Positions 53,864 through 60,771 of a stretch of DNA of 60,771 nucleotides are shown here, piece after piece. Below the pieces are notes generated by a model, which saw only the letters and a program-made list of their open reading frames with translations, was not told the DNA's origin and made no database searches. A program made the position numbers and the translations under genes. Source of the stretch: Chloroflexota bacterium (GTDB lineage: Bacteria; Chloroflexota; Dehalococcoidia; UBA2247; RBG-13-53-26); NCBI GenBank assembly GCA_003551705.1, contig PUNJ01000116.1, positions 1-60,771 of the forward strand, read 5' to 3'. How positions within the stretch are numbered: position 1 is the first letter of the stretch; every line of letters begins with the position of its first letter.

Positions 53864-54448
53864 TTAGTTGAGGTTGACCAACTGGTCGACTCTCGATGGT
53901 ATGCTGCGTTCGATGCCAAGAGATGCTCCAGCGGGTGGCTTCAGTTCCAAGACAAAGCGATCGTATGGACCAGGCGCGATGTCTCTGGTGGATTTGTCCA
54001 GGTGGACCGTGATTTGAAATAGTTCCCCTTCGTCAAGCAGCCAATCGTCGTTCATGCAAGTCAACCTGGTCACGCTCCAGGGAATGTCGGGATCGAACTG
54101 GCGGGAATCGCTATACGAGATGACTACATACCTGTTCCCTTCGCCATCATTGGTGAAATCAACCGGGTCAGCGCCAGGGATAGCACTGACGCAGAAATAG
54201 ATTTCGGTCGCCGTGCCATTGACCATCTGGGCAAGAACGCTACCTTTCAGGGTAACGCTGCTCCGTGTTTCCGAGAGGCCGGCATGTACTGCCTCCTTCG
54301 CCTTCTGGGATGAAAACAGACCAGCGGACAGTACCACGTAGGCAAAGACCGAGGCTACCATAACGAAGGCAATGAGGACGATTGCCGTTTCCAGGCCGGT
54401 TATACCTTTTTCAGTTCGAGAATGATTCTTTGTCGTGCTATGTGCCAT
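53864..54448 (-). CDS. Archaellin (class III signal peptide flagellin), copy 3
   Basis: This is the first archaellin gene of the run (194 residues), with MAHSTTKNHSRTEKGITGLETAIVLIAFVMVASVF, the class III leader and cleavage after the Gly of EKG. A GAGAGGCGG site precedes ATG 54448. The outer domain contains an NGT sequon (MVNGTATE). It lies closest to the divergent LuxR-type gene, so the promoter for the archaellum unit should be in 54449-54757. Confidence 0.92.
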   Translation of the reverse strand: MAHSTTKNHSRTEKGITGLETAIVLIAFVMVASVFAYVVLSAGLFSSQKAKEAVHAGLSETRSSVTLKGSVLAQMVNGTATEIYFCVSAIPGADPVDFTNDGEGNRYVVISYSDSRQFDPDIPWSVTRLTCMNDDWLLDEGELFQITVHLDKSTRDIAPGPYDRFVLELKPPAGASLGIERSIPSRVDQLVNLN

Positions 54449-54557
54449 AACCGCCTCTCAATCGCAAATAGAAATCACCCAGAAATCTACATCATGGACC
54501 AGTTAGCAGGCGACAAGGCTGGCACACATTTCGGCTCCCGCAGTCCCTCAACTGGGA

Positions 54558-54586
54558 CCCCAACCCCACCCTTAGCCTGGTTGGGG
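54558..54586 (-). repeat. Hairpin CCCCAACC/GGTTGGGG in the archaellin upstream region
   Basis: An eight-pair stem with a 13-base loop, 110-138 bases upstream of the archaellin 3 ATG. It could be part of a 5' leader structure or an operator. Confidence 0.35.
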
Positions 54587-54658
54587 CCTGCTGAAGGTGT
54601 CTTTGGGGGTTAACACCACTTGAAATATGCTGCACAGTGTGGCACGATATGCCATGAA

Positions 54659-54738
54659 CCAGTTCCTTTAGTTCCTACTCAAGCTTTGTAGGGTTTCGAG
54701 CTAAAAAGCAAGGACCAGGAACTGGCACCCCCTACAAA
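54659..54738 (+). promoter_or_regulatory. Structured leader of the LuxR-type gene
   Basis: CCAGTTCC (54659-54666) can pair with GGAACTGG (54718-54725). TTTGTAGGG (54685-54693) can pair with CCCTACAAA (54730-54738). The two pairings interleave like a pseudoknot. CCTAC (54674-54678) competes for GTAGG. The second partner ends 20 bases before the ATG, so switching between them could affect translation. Confidence 0.45.
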
Positions 54739-54757
54739 TACTGGACAAGGGGAGAAG

Positions 54758-55516
54758 ATGACACGAGCAAAACCAAAGACAATAAGGGTCTACGTCATAG
54801 AAGAGCAGGAGATATACCAGGAACTCTACAAGTCGGCACTCGCCTTCAATATGCTTCGATCCCCCTTTGAGTTGCTGGGGGTCTCCACCAATGGCGATAC
54901 CGATGCTGCCAACCGGTCTATTGCAAAACTCAAACCCGATGTCTTGCTGGTGGGGACCAAACAATTGCAGGGCGACATCCTGGGTGTACTGGAGACCATC
55001 CGTGAAAGTAACCCGCAAATCGGCATTGTTCTCCTTCTGGTGTCCTATGATTTGGAAGGTATACAGGCATTGAGGCGCATTGCCTTCAAAGGTGATGGCG
55101 GCATGGCCCTTTTCTTGAAACAGTCACTGGACCAGATAGAGCAATTGTCGGGGATCATCGTGGCAGCCGCCCAGGGACAGGTGATCCTGGACCCGGCCCT
55201 GGCCTCTTTCATGTTCACCGAGAAGACGGTCTATCCTTTTCTGAGGCAGCTAACGGGCCGGGAATCGGAGATCCTGAGCCTGCTGGCCCAGGGTTTCACC
55301 AATGCCGGAATCGCGGAACGCCTGTACATTGACGTCAAGACAGTCGAGCACCACATAAATAGCATGTACGGCAAACTACGAGCGGAAACGGACTTTGATC
55401 AGAGGCATCCCAGAGTAAGCGCGGCTAGGCTGTATCTGGAGGCCACTGGGGAACTTATGATGCCCGGCAACGGCACGAGTACGGACCGGGTACGCAAGGG
55501 TCCCGTGCCCATTTAG
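54758..55516 (+). CDS. LuxR-type regulator with degenerate receiver domain
   Basis: The 252-residue protein has an N-terminal receiver-like domain in which the acidic pocket (VIEEQEIY) and the phospho-Asp position (DVLLVGTKQL, Gly at the usual site) are altered. A C-terminal LuxR helix-turn-helix follows: LTGRESEILSLLAQGFTNAGIAERLYIDVKTVEHHINSMYGKL. The receiver therefore cannot take phosphate in the normal way and may bind a ligand or a partner. It is divergent from the archaellin genes and shares their control region. It is a possible activator of the archaellum unit, but that is not shown. AAGGGGAGAAG precedes the ATG. Confidence 0.85.
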   Translation: MTRAKPKTIRVYVIEEQEIYQELYKSALAFNMLRSPFELLGVSTNGDTDAANRSIAKLKPDVLLVGTKQLQGDILGVLETIRESNPQIGIVLLLVSYDLEGIQALRRIAFKGDGGMALFLKQSLDQIEQLSGIIVAAAQGQVILDPALASFMFTEKTVYPFLRQLTGRESEILSLLAQGFTNAGIAERLYIDVKTVEHHINSMYGKLRAETDFDQRHPRVSAARLYLEATGELMMPGNGTSTDRVRKGPVPI

Positions 55517-55550
55517 CGCCGGCCCATCGATACTGGCCAATATGGTATCC

Positions 55551-55594
55551 CAGCCCAGCAGGGGAACACCCCCCATCCCCGCTGGGCTTCCTCT
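55551..55594 (+). terminator. Intrinsic terminator after the LuxR-type gene
   Basis: AGCCCAGC-A-GGGG pairs with CCCC-GCTGGGCT with one bulged base, followed by TTCCTCTT. This is a plausible rho-independent terminator for the LuxR-type gene, about 40 bases after the stop. Confidence 0.6.
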
Positions 55595-55662
55595 TATGTG
55601 TAATGCCCCATATGCCTGAGGGCTTCATCCGTATTGCGGTGAATAAGGAATAACGCCATGGG

Positions 55663-56226
55663 CTAGCGGACCCTTTTCATGATAAACCCTCCGGCCAGGC
55701 CGAATAGCAGTCCGCCTGCATGGGCTTGCCAGGCGACCTGGGGGAACAGGTTCAAAATGAAGAACGCCCCCAATACGGCTAACCAAAGGGGAATCGGTAC
55801 GGGCAGGGGGAAGACGAAGACCCGAATACTCGGGCTGAGGATGACCAGGGCGCCGCCCACGGCAAACACGGCCCCTGAAGCGCCGATTCCAATGACCATG
55901 GGATCCGCCAGGAATATGTAGAAAACGTTTCCGGTCAGACCACCAAGGAAATACACCAGCAGAAATCTCATTTGACCTGCCATTCCCATCAGGTAGGAAC
56001 CGAAGAAGAACAGGGTGATCATGTTGGCCAGGATATGGCCCAATCCGCCATGGACAAAGAGATTGGTTACTATCGTCCATGGCCTCTCCGCCAGTGCCGC
56101 CGGTTGCAGACCCAGAGTTCGGATCAGCCCCGGGTCCACGAATTCCGTCAGAATGAAAACCAGGAGATTGATGCCTATGAGGACCAGAATCGGACCTATT
56201 TGGGGACTTCCATAACCTCTATGCAT
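55663..56226 (-). CDS. Rhomboid-family intramembrane serine protease
   Basis: The 187-residue protein has six hydrophobic segments. The catalytic serine is in IGASGAVFAVGG at about residue 115, and the histidine in the last segment AWQAHAGGLLFG. WTIVTNLFVHGGLGHILANM is the usual rhomboid second-segment signature. It cleaves membrane proteins within the lipid bilayer. It is separated from the STT3-like gene upstream by about 55 bases and may be co-transcribed with it. The substrate is unknown. Confidence 0.92.
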   Translation of the reverse strand: MHRGYGSPQIGPILVLIGINLLVFILTEFVDPGLIRTLGLQPAALAERPWTIVTNLFVHGGLGHILANMITLFFFGSYLMGMAGQMRFLLVYFLGGLTGNVFYIFLADPMVIGIGASGAVFAVGGALVILSPSIRVFVFPLPVPIPLWLAVLGAFFILNLFPQVAWQAHAGGLLFGLAGGFIMKRVR

Positions 56227-56282
56227 GATGCCTCAATTATATTGTACTTGCTCCAGGGGGACCTGGCCGGGCCGGTGACAGT

Positions 56283-58109
56283 TTACCCGGCCAGTCTATA
56301 TATGACCAGGTCCGACCGCCCTGTGTCTGTGTCCGGATAGACCCTGACAAGGTTCTCCTCGGAGGCGTACGTTCCCAGGAGAGACTTGTAATAGAAAGAG
56401 GTCTGGTAAACAGAAGCGGGGTCTTTGCCCGGGTTGCTGTAGCTGGCAATGACGGGCCATATTTCCAGCTCAACGGTGGAGAAGATCAGATAGTCGGCCC
56501 GGTGTTTCTGCATGATCTCGGCAGCCTTGGAACTATCGGTATGACAATAGGCCATGGCTATATCCCGGTTCTGTGCGCGGGTGTGCCCGTAGAGTCCATT
56601 GTCCACTATGGGCCTGCGCTGTCCCATGTCCAGTATCCAGTAGCCATAGTCCCACCAGGTCATGACCCTGGCATCGGTCGCCGTCTCTTCACGCAGATAG
56701 GTCATGGCTCCCTGCCAGTCCGTATTGGCAGCCACCCTCTGTTCGTTGCCCAGGCCATGCGCGAAGGAGGCCAGGCCCAGCATGACGACTACGACCATCC
56801 CGGCAACTATCCCCTGTATCCGGCGTTCATTTCTGCGCGCAAAGCGGAAATCAAACAGGTTGGCGATAACCATGCCGCCCAGTATTGCTGCGGCAGGAAT
56901 TGCCAGCAGGATAACCCGCCTGGAGAACAGGGACAAGATGAGCAGCGACGTGAACCAGCTCACGAAGAGAACGTCAGCATCCCGGCGCCTCATCAGTGCC
57001 AGGATGAACCCTATAGGTATGAGCAGGAGGAAGAACTGGAAGAGTAGAAGGTCTCCCCGTCCGAAACCGGCCAATTCAGCTATCTCCGCACCGCCGGGCG
57101 ACAGCAACTGCCCGATCAACCTGAGCGTATCGCCGGTGACTCCGGCCGCGGCCAGGCCACCTATGAGGTTGGCTGCCAGTATCAAGATGACCGGCTGCCA
57201 CCTGCTGGCAACAACAGCTCCTTTGAGCCTGGTGAAAAACTGACGTGACAATGGTTGATACGGGTCTTTGTCTGAGCGTCCAGGCTGCTGGACGAATTTG
57301 ATTACCAGGTCAACTGTGGAGTAGGCCAGGATGACAACCAGCAACATGGCCGGGCCCATCCAGGACCATTGCAGGTATAGAAGGACCTCGACGGCAATAA
57401 CTGCAACTGCCCCCAGTACCCAGGCGGCGTTGTAACCTTTGACCTCCACATGCCAGTACCGGCTGAAATAGAAAGCAAATACGCCTATCATAAGCAGCAG
57501 CACATTAAGGGGGTCCCTGTCTATGTATCCGGCTGCCTGTGTGAAGTAGGCATGTGGTAATAATGCCATGGCAAAGGCCGCCGCCAGTCCCATTCGGCGA
57601 TCATACATTCTGGCCACCGCCACATAAGCGATGAGGACTGCGATCACTCCGAGGAAGGGGGGCACAAATTTCGACAGGAAAGTCAATGCTTGTTCATTAC
57701 TGACCTTGAATATCCAGCTGATGGCCATAGCTCCATAGGCGAGGGGGTATGACAGGCCTGTGGGAATATGGGGCAAAGGTTGGCCTTCCATGATCTGTAT
57801 GGCCATCCAGTGGAAGACATGGGAGTCGGGACTTATCATGAAGTAATGGTCCGTCCCGATCAGATGAAGACAGCGGACAAGAAAGGTCAGACCGCTGATC
57901 GCTACCAGAGCAAGAAGTACGAATCTGGGGTTGGTAAGACTCCAAAAACCGGCCCCGGCCTTACGCGCAGGGAGCTTCTTCGCCTGCTTCGTTTTTTGCG
58001 AGGACTGATCGGTCTTTGCCGGCCCGGAAGCAGGACCGGGCTTTCCAGGTTGGTTCTTCTTCTTGGAGGATTTCTTGGCCTTTACAGTCATACGTTTTGC
58101 AGCGATCAT
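56283..58109 (-). CDS. STT3/AglB-type oligosaccharyltransferase
   Basis: The 608-residue protein has a lysine-rich cytosolic start, about 12 membrane segments, and a C-terminal soluble domain with the catalytic WWDYG motif (MTWWDYGYWILDMG) at about residue 485. SPDSHVFHWMA supplies a likely acidic metal-binding position in the first loop. The WWDYG signature defines STT3, AglB and PglB, which transfer a lipid-linked glycan to the Asn of N-X-S/T sequons outside the membrane. In archaea AglB glycosylates archaellins. Two archaellins and the ArlG-like protein in this window carry sequons. The glycan pathway genes are not in the window. The rhomboid gene follows on the same strand. Confidence 0.9.
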   Translation of the reverse strand: MIAAKRMTVKAKKSSKKKNQPGKPGPASGPAKTDQSSQKTKQAKKLPARKAGAGFWSLTNPRFVLLALVAISGLTFLVRCLHLIGTDHYFMISPDSHVFHWMAIQIMEGQPLPHIPTGLSYPLAYGAMAISWIFKVSNEQALTFLSKFVPPFLGVIAVLIAYVAVARMYDRRMGLAAAFAMALLPHAYFTQAAGYIDRDPLNVLLLMIGVFAFYFSRYWHVEVKGYNAAWVLGAVAVIAVEVLLYLQWSWMGPAMLLVVILAYSTVDLVIKFVQQPGRSDKDPYQPLSRQFFTRLKGAVVASRWQPVILILAANLIGGLAAAGVTGDTLRLIGQLLSPGGAEIAELAGFGRGDLLLFQFFLLLIPIGFILALMRRRDADVLFVSWFTSLLILSLFSRRVILLAIPAAAILGGMVIANLFDFRFARRNERRIQGIVAGMVVVVMLGLASFAHGLGNEQRVAANTDWQGAMTYLREETATDARVMTWWDYGYWILDMGQRRPIVDNGLYGHTRAQNRDIAMAYCHTDSSKAAEIMQKHRADYLIFSTVELEIWPVIASYSNPGKDPASVYQTSFYYKSLLGTYASEENLVRVYPDTDTGRSDLVIYRLAG

Positions 58110-58365
58110 GCACCGGTGTTTAGAAGATGCCCTACATTATACCAGAGGAGGGCGAGGGAATCTCCTGCCGGCGCAACACTGGCGGTCCCTTCATGCAACA
58201 TGTAGCGATCTTATAATGAATTAGCCGGGTAATGATGGGGGGTTCCCCCTGCTTTGGTTGGGTGTGTACCCTGATAATATGCTGTATATATATACGGCTA
58301 AAGAAGTATTTCCGGCGTCGATCGTCTACAATATCCCGAGAGGAAAGTAGGAAGTGGAGGGGATC

Positions 58366-59322
58366 ATGGCTGTTGCAATGATTGAAAGGGTCCGCGGGAT
58401 CTACCATTTTCTTGCTGACAGGGTTCCTGGAGGGCTGCCTCAGGCACCTCCCAGACCACGACCAACGAATATCTGGCAGTCTGATGGCATGCCCCTGGTA
58501 AGCAAGGTTACCACGGGCAATGGGCTGAAGGCTGCTGTCGTTCGGAGCCTGGACCTGCTCGGAGGGCTTCAGAGGATGATCAATCAGGGAGAGACCGTGA
58601 TGGTCAAGCCCAACTATAACAGTCCGGACCCGTTCCCGGCATCCACTGACCTGGAATTCCTGGAGGTCGTAATAAGGCTGCTCCAGGAGTGCGAAGCAAA
58701 GGTGCTGGTAGGTGAAAGCTCGGGCGGGCTCTGGCGGCCTTCACGTAACACGCTGGCCAGAGCCGGGGTCACTGACGTGGCAGCCCGAACAGGAGTTGAC
58801 CTGATCGTATTTGAAGACCATCCCCGGGACTGGGTGACGGTCAAGGTACCGGGAGACCATTTGCAGAAGGTGACTGTACCGCTGTCTGCATATGAGGCCG
58901 GCAAGATTGTGTACCTTCCGTGCATGAAGACGCACAGGCTGGCCCGGTTTTCTCTGTCTTTGAAGCTGGCAATGGGCCTGATGCACCCGGGAGAACGCCG
59001 GGGCATGCATATGGGCAATCTTGAATCGAAGATCGCCGAGATCAACCTGGCCCTCCAGCCTGACTTGATATTGATGGACGGCAGGAAGGCTTTTGTAACG
59101 GGCGGACCCGACAAGGGAGACGTAGTGGAGCCGGGCGTGATAATGGCGTCAGGCGACATGGTGGCCGTGGATATCGAGGCGCTGAAGGTCATCCTGGCAT
59201 ATAAGGCTGAGAACAGGCTTCCGTCCGACCCATGGGAATCGTCCCAGATAGTATCCGCACTCGAGCACCGGTTGGGTCCGCAGGCAGGGGAATACCGGGT
59301 CATTGAAGAGGCCGGGCCCTGA
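58366..59322 (+). CDS. DUF362 domain protein
   Basis: The product of about 318 residues contains the VMVKPNYNSPDPFPASTDLEF segment and the FLEVVIRLLQECEAKVLVGESS block. The LPCMKTHRLARFSLSLKLAMGLM and DGRKAFVTGGPDKGD motifs also fit DUF362, a family of unknown function often found with Fe-S proteins. Here no ferredoxin domain is fused. GGAGGGG precedes the ATG at 58366 closely; a GTG at 58354 is an alternative. It is divergent from the STT3-like gene and lies upstream of the aminotransferase gene, which has its own promoter. Confidence 0.82.
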   Translation: MAVAMIERVRGIYHFLADRVPGGLPQAPPRPRPTNIWQSDGMPLVSKVTTGNGLKAAVVRSLDLLGGLQRMINQGETVMVKPNYNSPDPFPASTDLEFLEVVIRLLQECEAKVLVGESSGGLWRPSRNTLARAGVTDVAARTGVDLIVFEDHPRDWVTVKVPGDHLQKVTVPLSAYEAGKIVYLPCMKTHRLARFSLSLKLAMGLMHPGERRGMHMGNLESKIAEINLALQPDLILMDGRKAFVTGGPDKGDVVEPGVIMASGDMVAVDIEALKVILAYKAENRLPSDPWESSQIVSALEHRLGPQAGEYRVIEEAGP

Positions 59323-59331
59323 CTGCCAGTC

Positions 59332-59361
59332 TTGTCTTGAAAATGGAAAATCGCATATAAT
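59332..59361 (+). promoter_or_regulatory. Sigma-70-type promoter of the aminotransferase gene
   Basis: TTGTCT (59332-59337) and a perfect TATAAT (59356-59361) are 18 bases apart. Transcription would start near 59368, giving a 5' leader of about 60 bases for the aminotransferase gene. Confidence 0.6.
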
Positions 59362-59426
59362 AGTGGGCGACCTAACAGACCCGTACAGGCAGGTATGTGT
59401 TACCGCCTGCAAGTAGGAGGATGCCT

Positions 59427-60356
59427 ATGGTGGAGTATGCCTATTTCAATAAGCAGTTCATGCCTGTATCGGAAGCCAAGATAGGCATCATGACCCATGC
59501 ACTCCACTATGGAACGGCATGCTTTGAAGGCATAAGAGGCAACTGGAACGGCGATGAAGGCAAGATGTACCTCTTCCGCGTCAAAGAACACTTCGAGAGG
59601 CTCCTGAAGAATTGCCGCATTTTGAAGATAGGGCTTCCTTACACGGCAGATGAACTATGCCGTCTTGCGGTGGAACTGGCGGAGATGAACGGCTATGCGG
59701 AAGACATTTACATCCGGCCTCTGGTCTACAAGAGCGCTCAAGCAGTAGGTGTGAGGCTACATAACCTGGAAGACGATTTTCTCATGTTCGTAGTCCCGTT
59801 TGGCAATTACCTGGATGTGGAGAAGGGTTGCCGGTGCTGCATATCTTCCTGGCGCAGGATCGATGACACCATGATTCCGCCCAGGGCGAAGATAACCGGG
59901 ATCTATGTTAACAACGCCATGGCCAAGACGGAGGCCTGGGAGAACGGCTTTGATGAGGCGATACTTCTGAATATGGACGGCCATGTTTCGGAAGGTTCAG
60001 GCGAGAATATATTCATTGTCGTGGACGGCAAGCTTGTTACACCACCGCCCTCGGATAATATTCTTGTTGGCATCACGCGAGACACCATCATGACACTGGC
60101 CAGGCAAGAGCTTGGCATTGAGACGGTGGAAAGGTCTGTGGACCGCAACGAGCTTTACGTGGTCGACGAGTGTTTCCTGACCGGGACGGCTGCCCATGTG
60201 ACCCCGGTCGTGGACATAGACCATAGAATGATCGGAGATGGAAAAGTAGGCGATATAACCAGGCGGTTGCAGGACCTGTATTTCGATGCCATAAAGGGTA
60301 AGAACCCCGACTACCTTCATTGGTGCACGCCTGTTTCCCGCAAGGTGCTCGCATAG
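59427..60356 (+). CDS. ilvE: Branched-chain amino acid aminotransferase
   Basis: The protein of about 309 residues starts MVEYAYFNKQFMPVSEAKIGIM. I chose the ATG at 59427 because AGGAGG lies six bases before it; the ATG at 59421 directly abuts that site. Fold-type IV PLP-enzyme motifs are present: ALHYGTACFEGIRG, IYIRPLVYKSAQAVG, a lysine in the NNAMAKTEAWENGFDEAILLN region and GSGENIFIVVDGKL. It interconverts Val, Leu or Ile and their 2-oxoacids, which the nearby 2-oxoacid:ferredoxin oxidoreductase might use. It is under the promoter at 59332. Confidence 0.92.
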   Translation: MVEYAYFNKQFMPVSEAKIGIMTHALHYGTACFEGIRGNWNGDEGKMYLFRVKEHFERLLKNCRILKIGLPYTADELCRLAVELAEMNGYAEDIYIRPLVYKSAQAVGVRLHNLEDDFLMFVVPFGNYLDVEKGCRCCISSWRRIDDTMIPPRAKITGIYVNNAMAKTEAWENGFDEAILLNMDGHVSEGSGENIFIVVDGKLVTPPPSDNILVGITRDTIMTLARQELGIETVERSVDRNELYVVDECFLTGTAAHVTPVVDIDHRMIGDGKVGDITRRLQDLYFDAIKGKNPDYLHWCTPVSRKVLA

Positions 60357-60363
60357 CGTAATC

Positions 60364-60771
60364 GTGGACGATTCACTGTTGGAACTGGTGGCCCGCCGGG
60401 ACTATATGTTCTTTGTGTTCCTCTGCTCGGTTGGGGTCCTTCAAATTACAGCGTGGCATGTCGGTCTCCAGGGCATGCTATTCTTCAGGAACCGTTGGCT
60501 GACTTACGCCCTGTCCATAACGCTGATAGTGGCTGGCCTATGGTTCTTCTTCATCCGTGACGACAGGATCAACACAATAATGCGCCATACGGGTCTCGAG
60601 GGGTCGGGACAGTTCTACTACTTCTGCGTGGGAGCCTTTGCCGGAGTGGCCTTCACCTTTGCCCTGTCATCCCTGGTCCATGCCCTGCGTCGACGCAACC
60701 AGGAGATCGCAGTCCAGGACCATGGCGACGAGGGGCTGGCCCAGCTGCAGCATATGAGCTACTACGAAGCA
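60364..60771 (+). CDS. Membrane protein, 3' partial
   Basis: A GTG at 60364, eight bases after the aminotransferase stop, opens a frame that runs to the window end (136 residues seen). It encodes three hydrophobic segments (FFVFLCSVGVLQITAW, LSITLIVAGLWFFFI, FCVGAFAGVAFTFALSSLV) separated by short charged loops. A basic stretch and an acidic tail follow. I do not recognise a family. The close spacing suggests co-transcription with ilvE. Confidence 0.6.
   Translation, partial: MDDSLLELVARRDYMFFVFLCSVGVLQITAWHVGLQGMLFFRNRWLTYALSITLIVAGLWFFFIRDDRINTIMRHTGLEGSGQFYYFCVGAFAGVAFTFALSSLVHALRRRNQEIAVQDHGDEGLAQLQHMSYYEA

Larger units (their letters stand above)
54449..54757. other. Divergent control region between archaellins and the LuxR-type gene
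   Basis: Besides the ribosome sites of both genes, this 309-base region holds an eight-pair hairpin (entry 54558), a TGGCA-CGATA-TGCCA dyad at 54640-54654, and two interleaved inverted repeats in the plus-strand leader (entry 54659). No gene is seen. A TGGCAC...TGC pattern resembles a sigma-54 box but has the wrong spacing. Confidence 0.4.

Noticed and set aside
34527-54448. CheY/CheF-type chemotaxis genes
   Set aside because: None of the receivers shows CheY-specific neighbours such as CheA, CheB or CheR, and no CheF-like protein was found; the kinases are ordinary PAS/GAF types.
54640-54654. A TGGCAC...TGCC pattern like a sigma-54 promoter upstream of the LuxR-type gene
   Set aside because: The GG and GC elements are 10 bases apart instead of 12, and no enhancer-binding protein gene is near. 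I list it only as a dyad.

Overview
The window looks like chromosome from an anaerobic, mesophilic-type bacterium of the Chloroflexota, probably Dehalococcoidia-like. This is an inference: I ran no phylogeny. The grounds are strong bacterial Shine-Dalgarno sites, moderate G+C, a set of anaerobe redox proteins (rubredoxin, rubrerythrins, 2-oxoacid:ferredoxin oxidoreductase, many Fe-S and Zn-ribbon proteins), paired thiolase / HMG-CoA-synthase-like enzymes with a DUF35 domain, and a complete-looking archaellum (archaeal flagellum) locus of the kind reported in some Chloroflexota. I saw no tRNA, rRNA, CRISPR array or insertion sequence.

Region 1 (1-8.2 kb): the tail of an O-antigen ligase-like protein, a stand-alone pyruvate-kinase C-terminal-domain protein, a broken MFS transporter, a DUF2283/DUF4258 pair, a thiolase next to an HMG-CoA-synthase-like/DUF35 fusion, a methionine sulfoxide reductase A whose catalytic codon is UGA followed by a SECIS-like hairpin (a probable selenoprotein), and a KstD-like flavoprotein. 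Region 2 (8.2-24 kb), nearly all on the minus strand: acetyl-CoA synthetase, a 1-Cys-type peroxiredoxin, rubredoxin, thioredoxin reductase with glutaredoxin-like protein, small heat-shock protein, two DJ-1/PfpI proteins, a site-2 protease with CBS domains, aldo/keto reductase, the AmmeMemoRadiSam radical-SAM enzyme, an MBL-rhodanese protein, a ferritin-like protein, and a two-gene 2-oxoacid:ferredoxin oxidoreductase. Region 3 (24-33.8 kb): a response regulator, Lon, Hsp20, small Zn/Fe-S proteins, two Crp/Fnr regulators, a ferritin-like protein, a rubrerythrin and a flavodoxin-like reductase, reading as an anaerobe's oxidative-stress and redox section.

Region 4 (33.8-54.5 kb) is the most striking part. 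On one strand, in transcription order, lie three archaellins, ArlG- and ArlF-like stator proteins, the ArlJ platform, a 55-residue coiled-coil protein missed by its small size, an ArlD/E-like protein, ArlH, ArlI and an acidic orphan protein. They run straight into histidine kinases and receiver proteins and then a second, shorter ArlD/E-like protein next to a receiver lacking its conserved lysine. A strong hairpin follows that gene and may end the unit. A second kinase/receiver block lies beyond. No CheA/CheW/CheF, prepilin-peptidase or classical chemotaxis gene is in the window, so the two-component proteins and the paralogous ArlD/E modules are the best local candidates for control of this motor.

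Region 5 (54.5-60.8 kb): a divergent LuxR-type regulator with a degenerate receiver and a structured leader, a rhomboid protease, an STT3/AglB-type oligosaccharyltransferase with an intact WWDYG motif (two archaellins and the ArlG-like protein carry N-X-S/T sequons), a DUF362 protein, a branched-chain aminotransferase with a clear promoter, and the start of a membrane protein running off the end.
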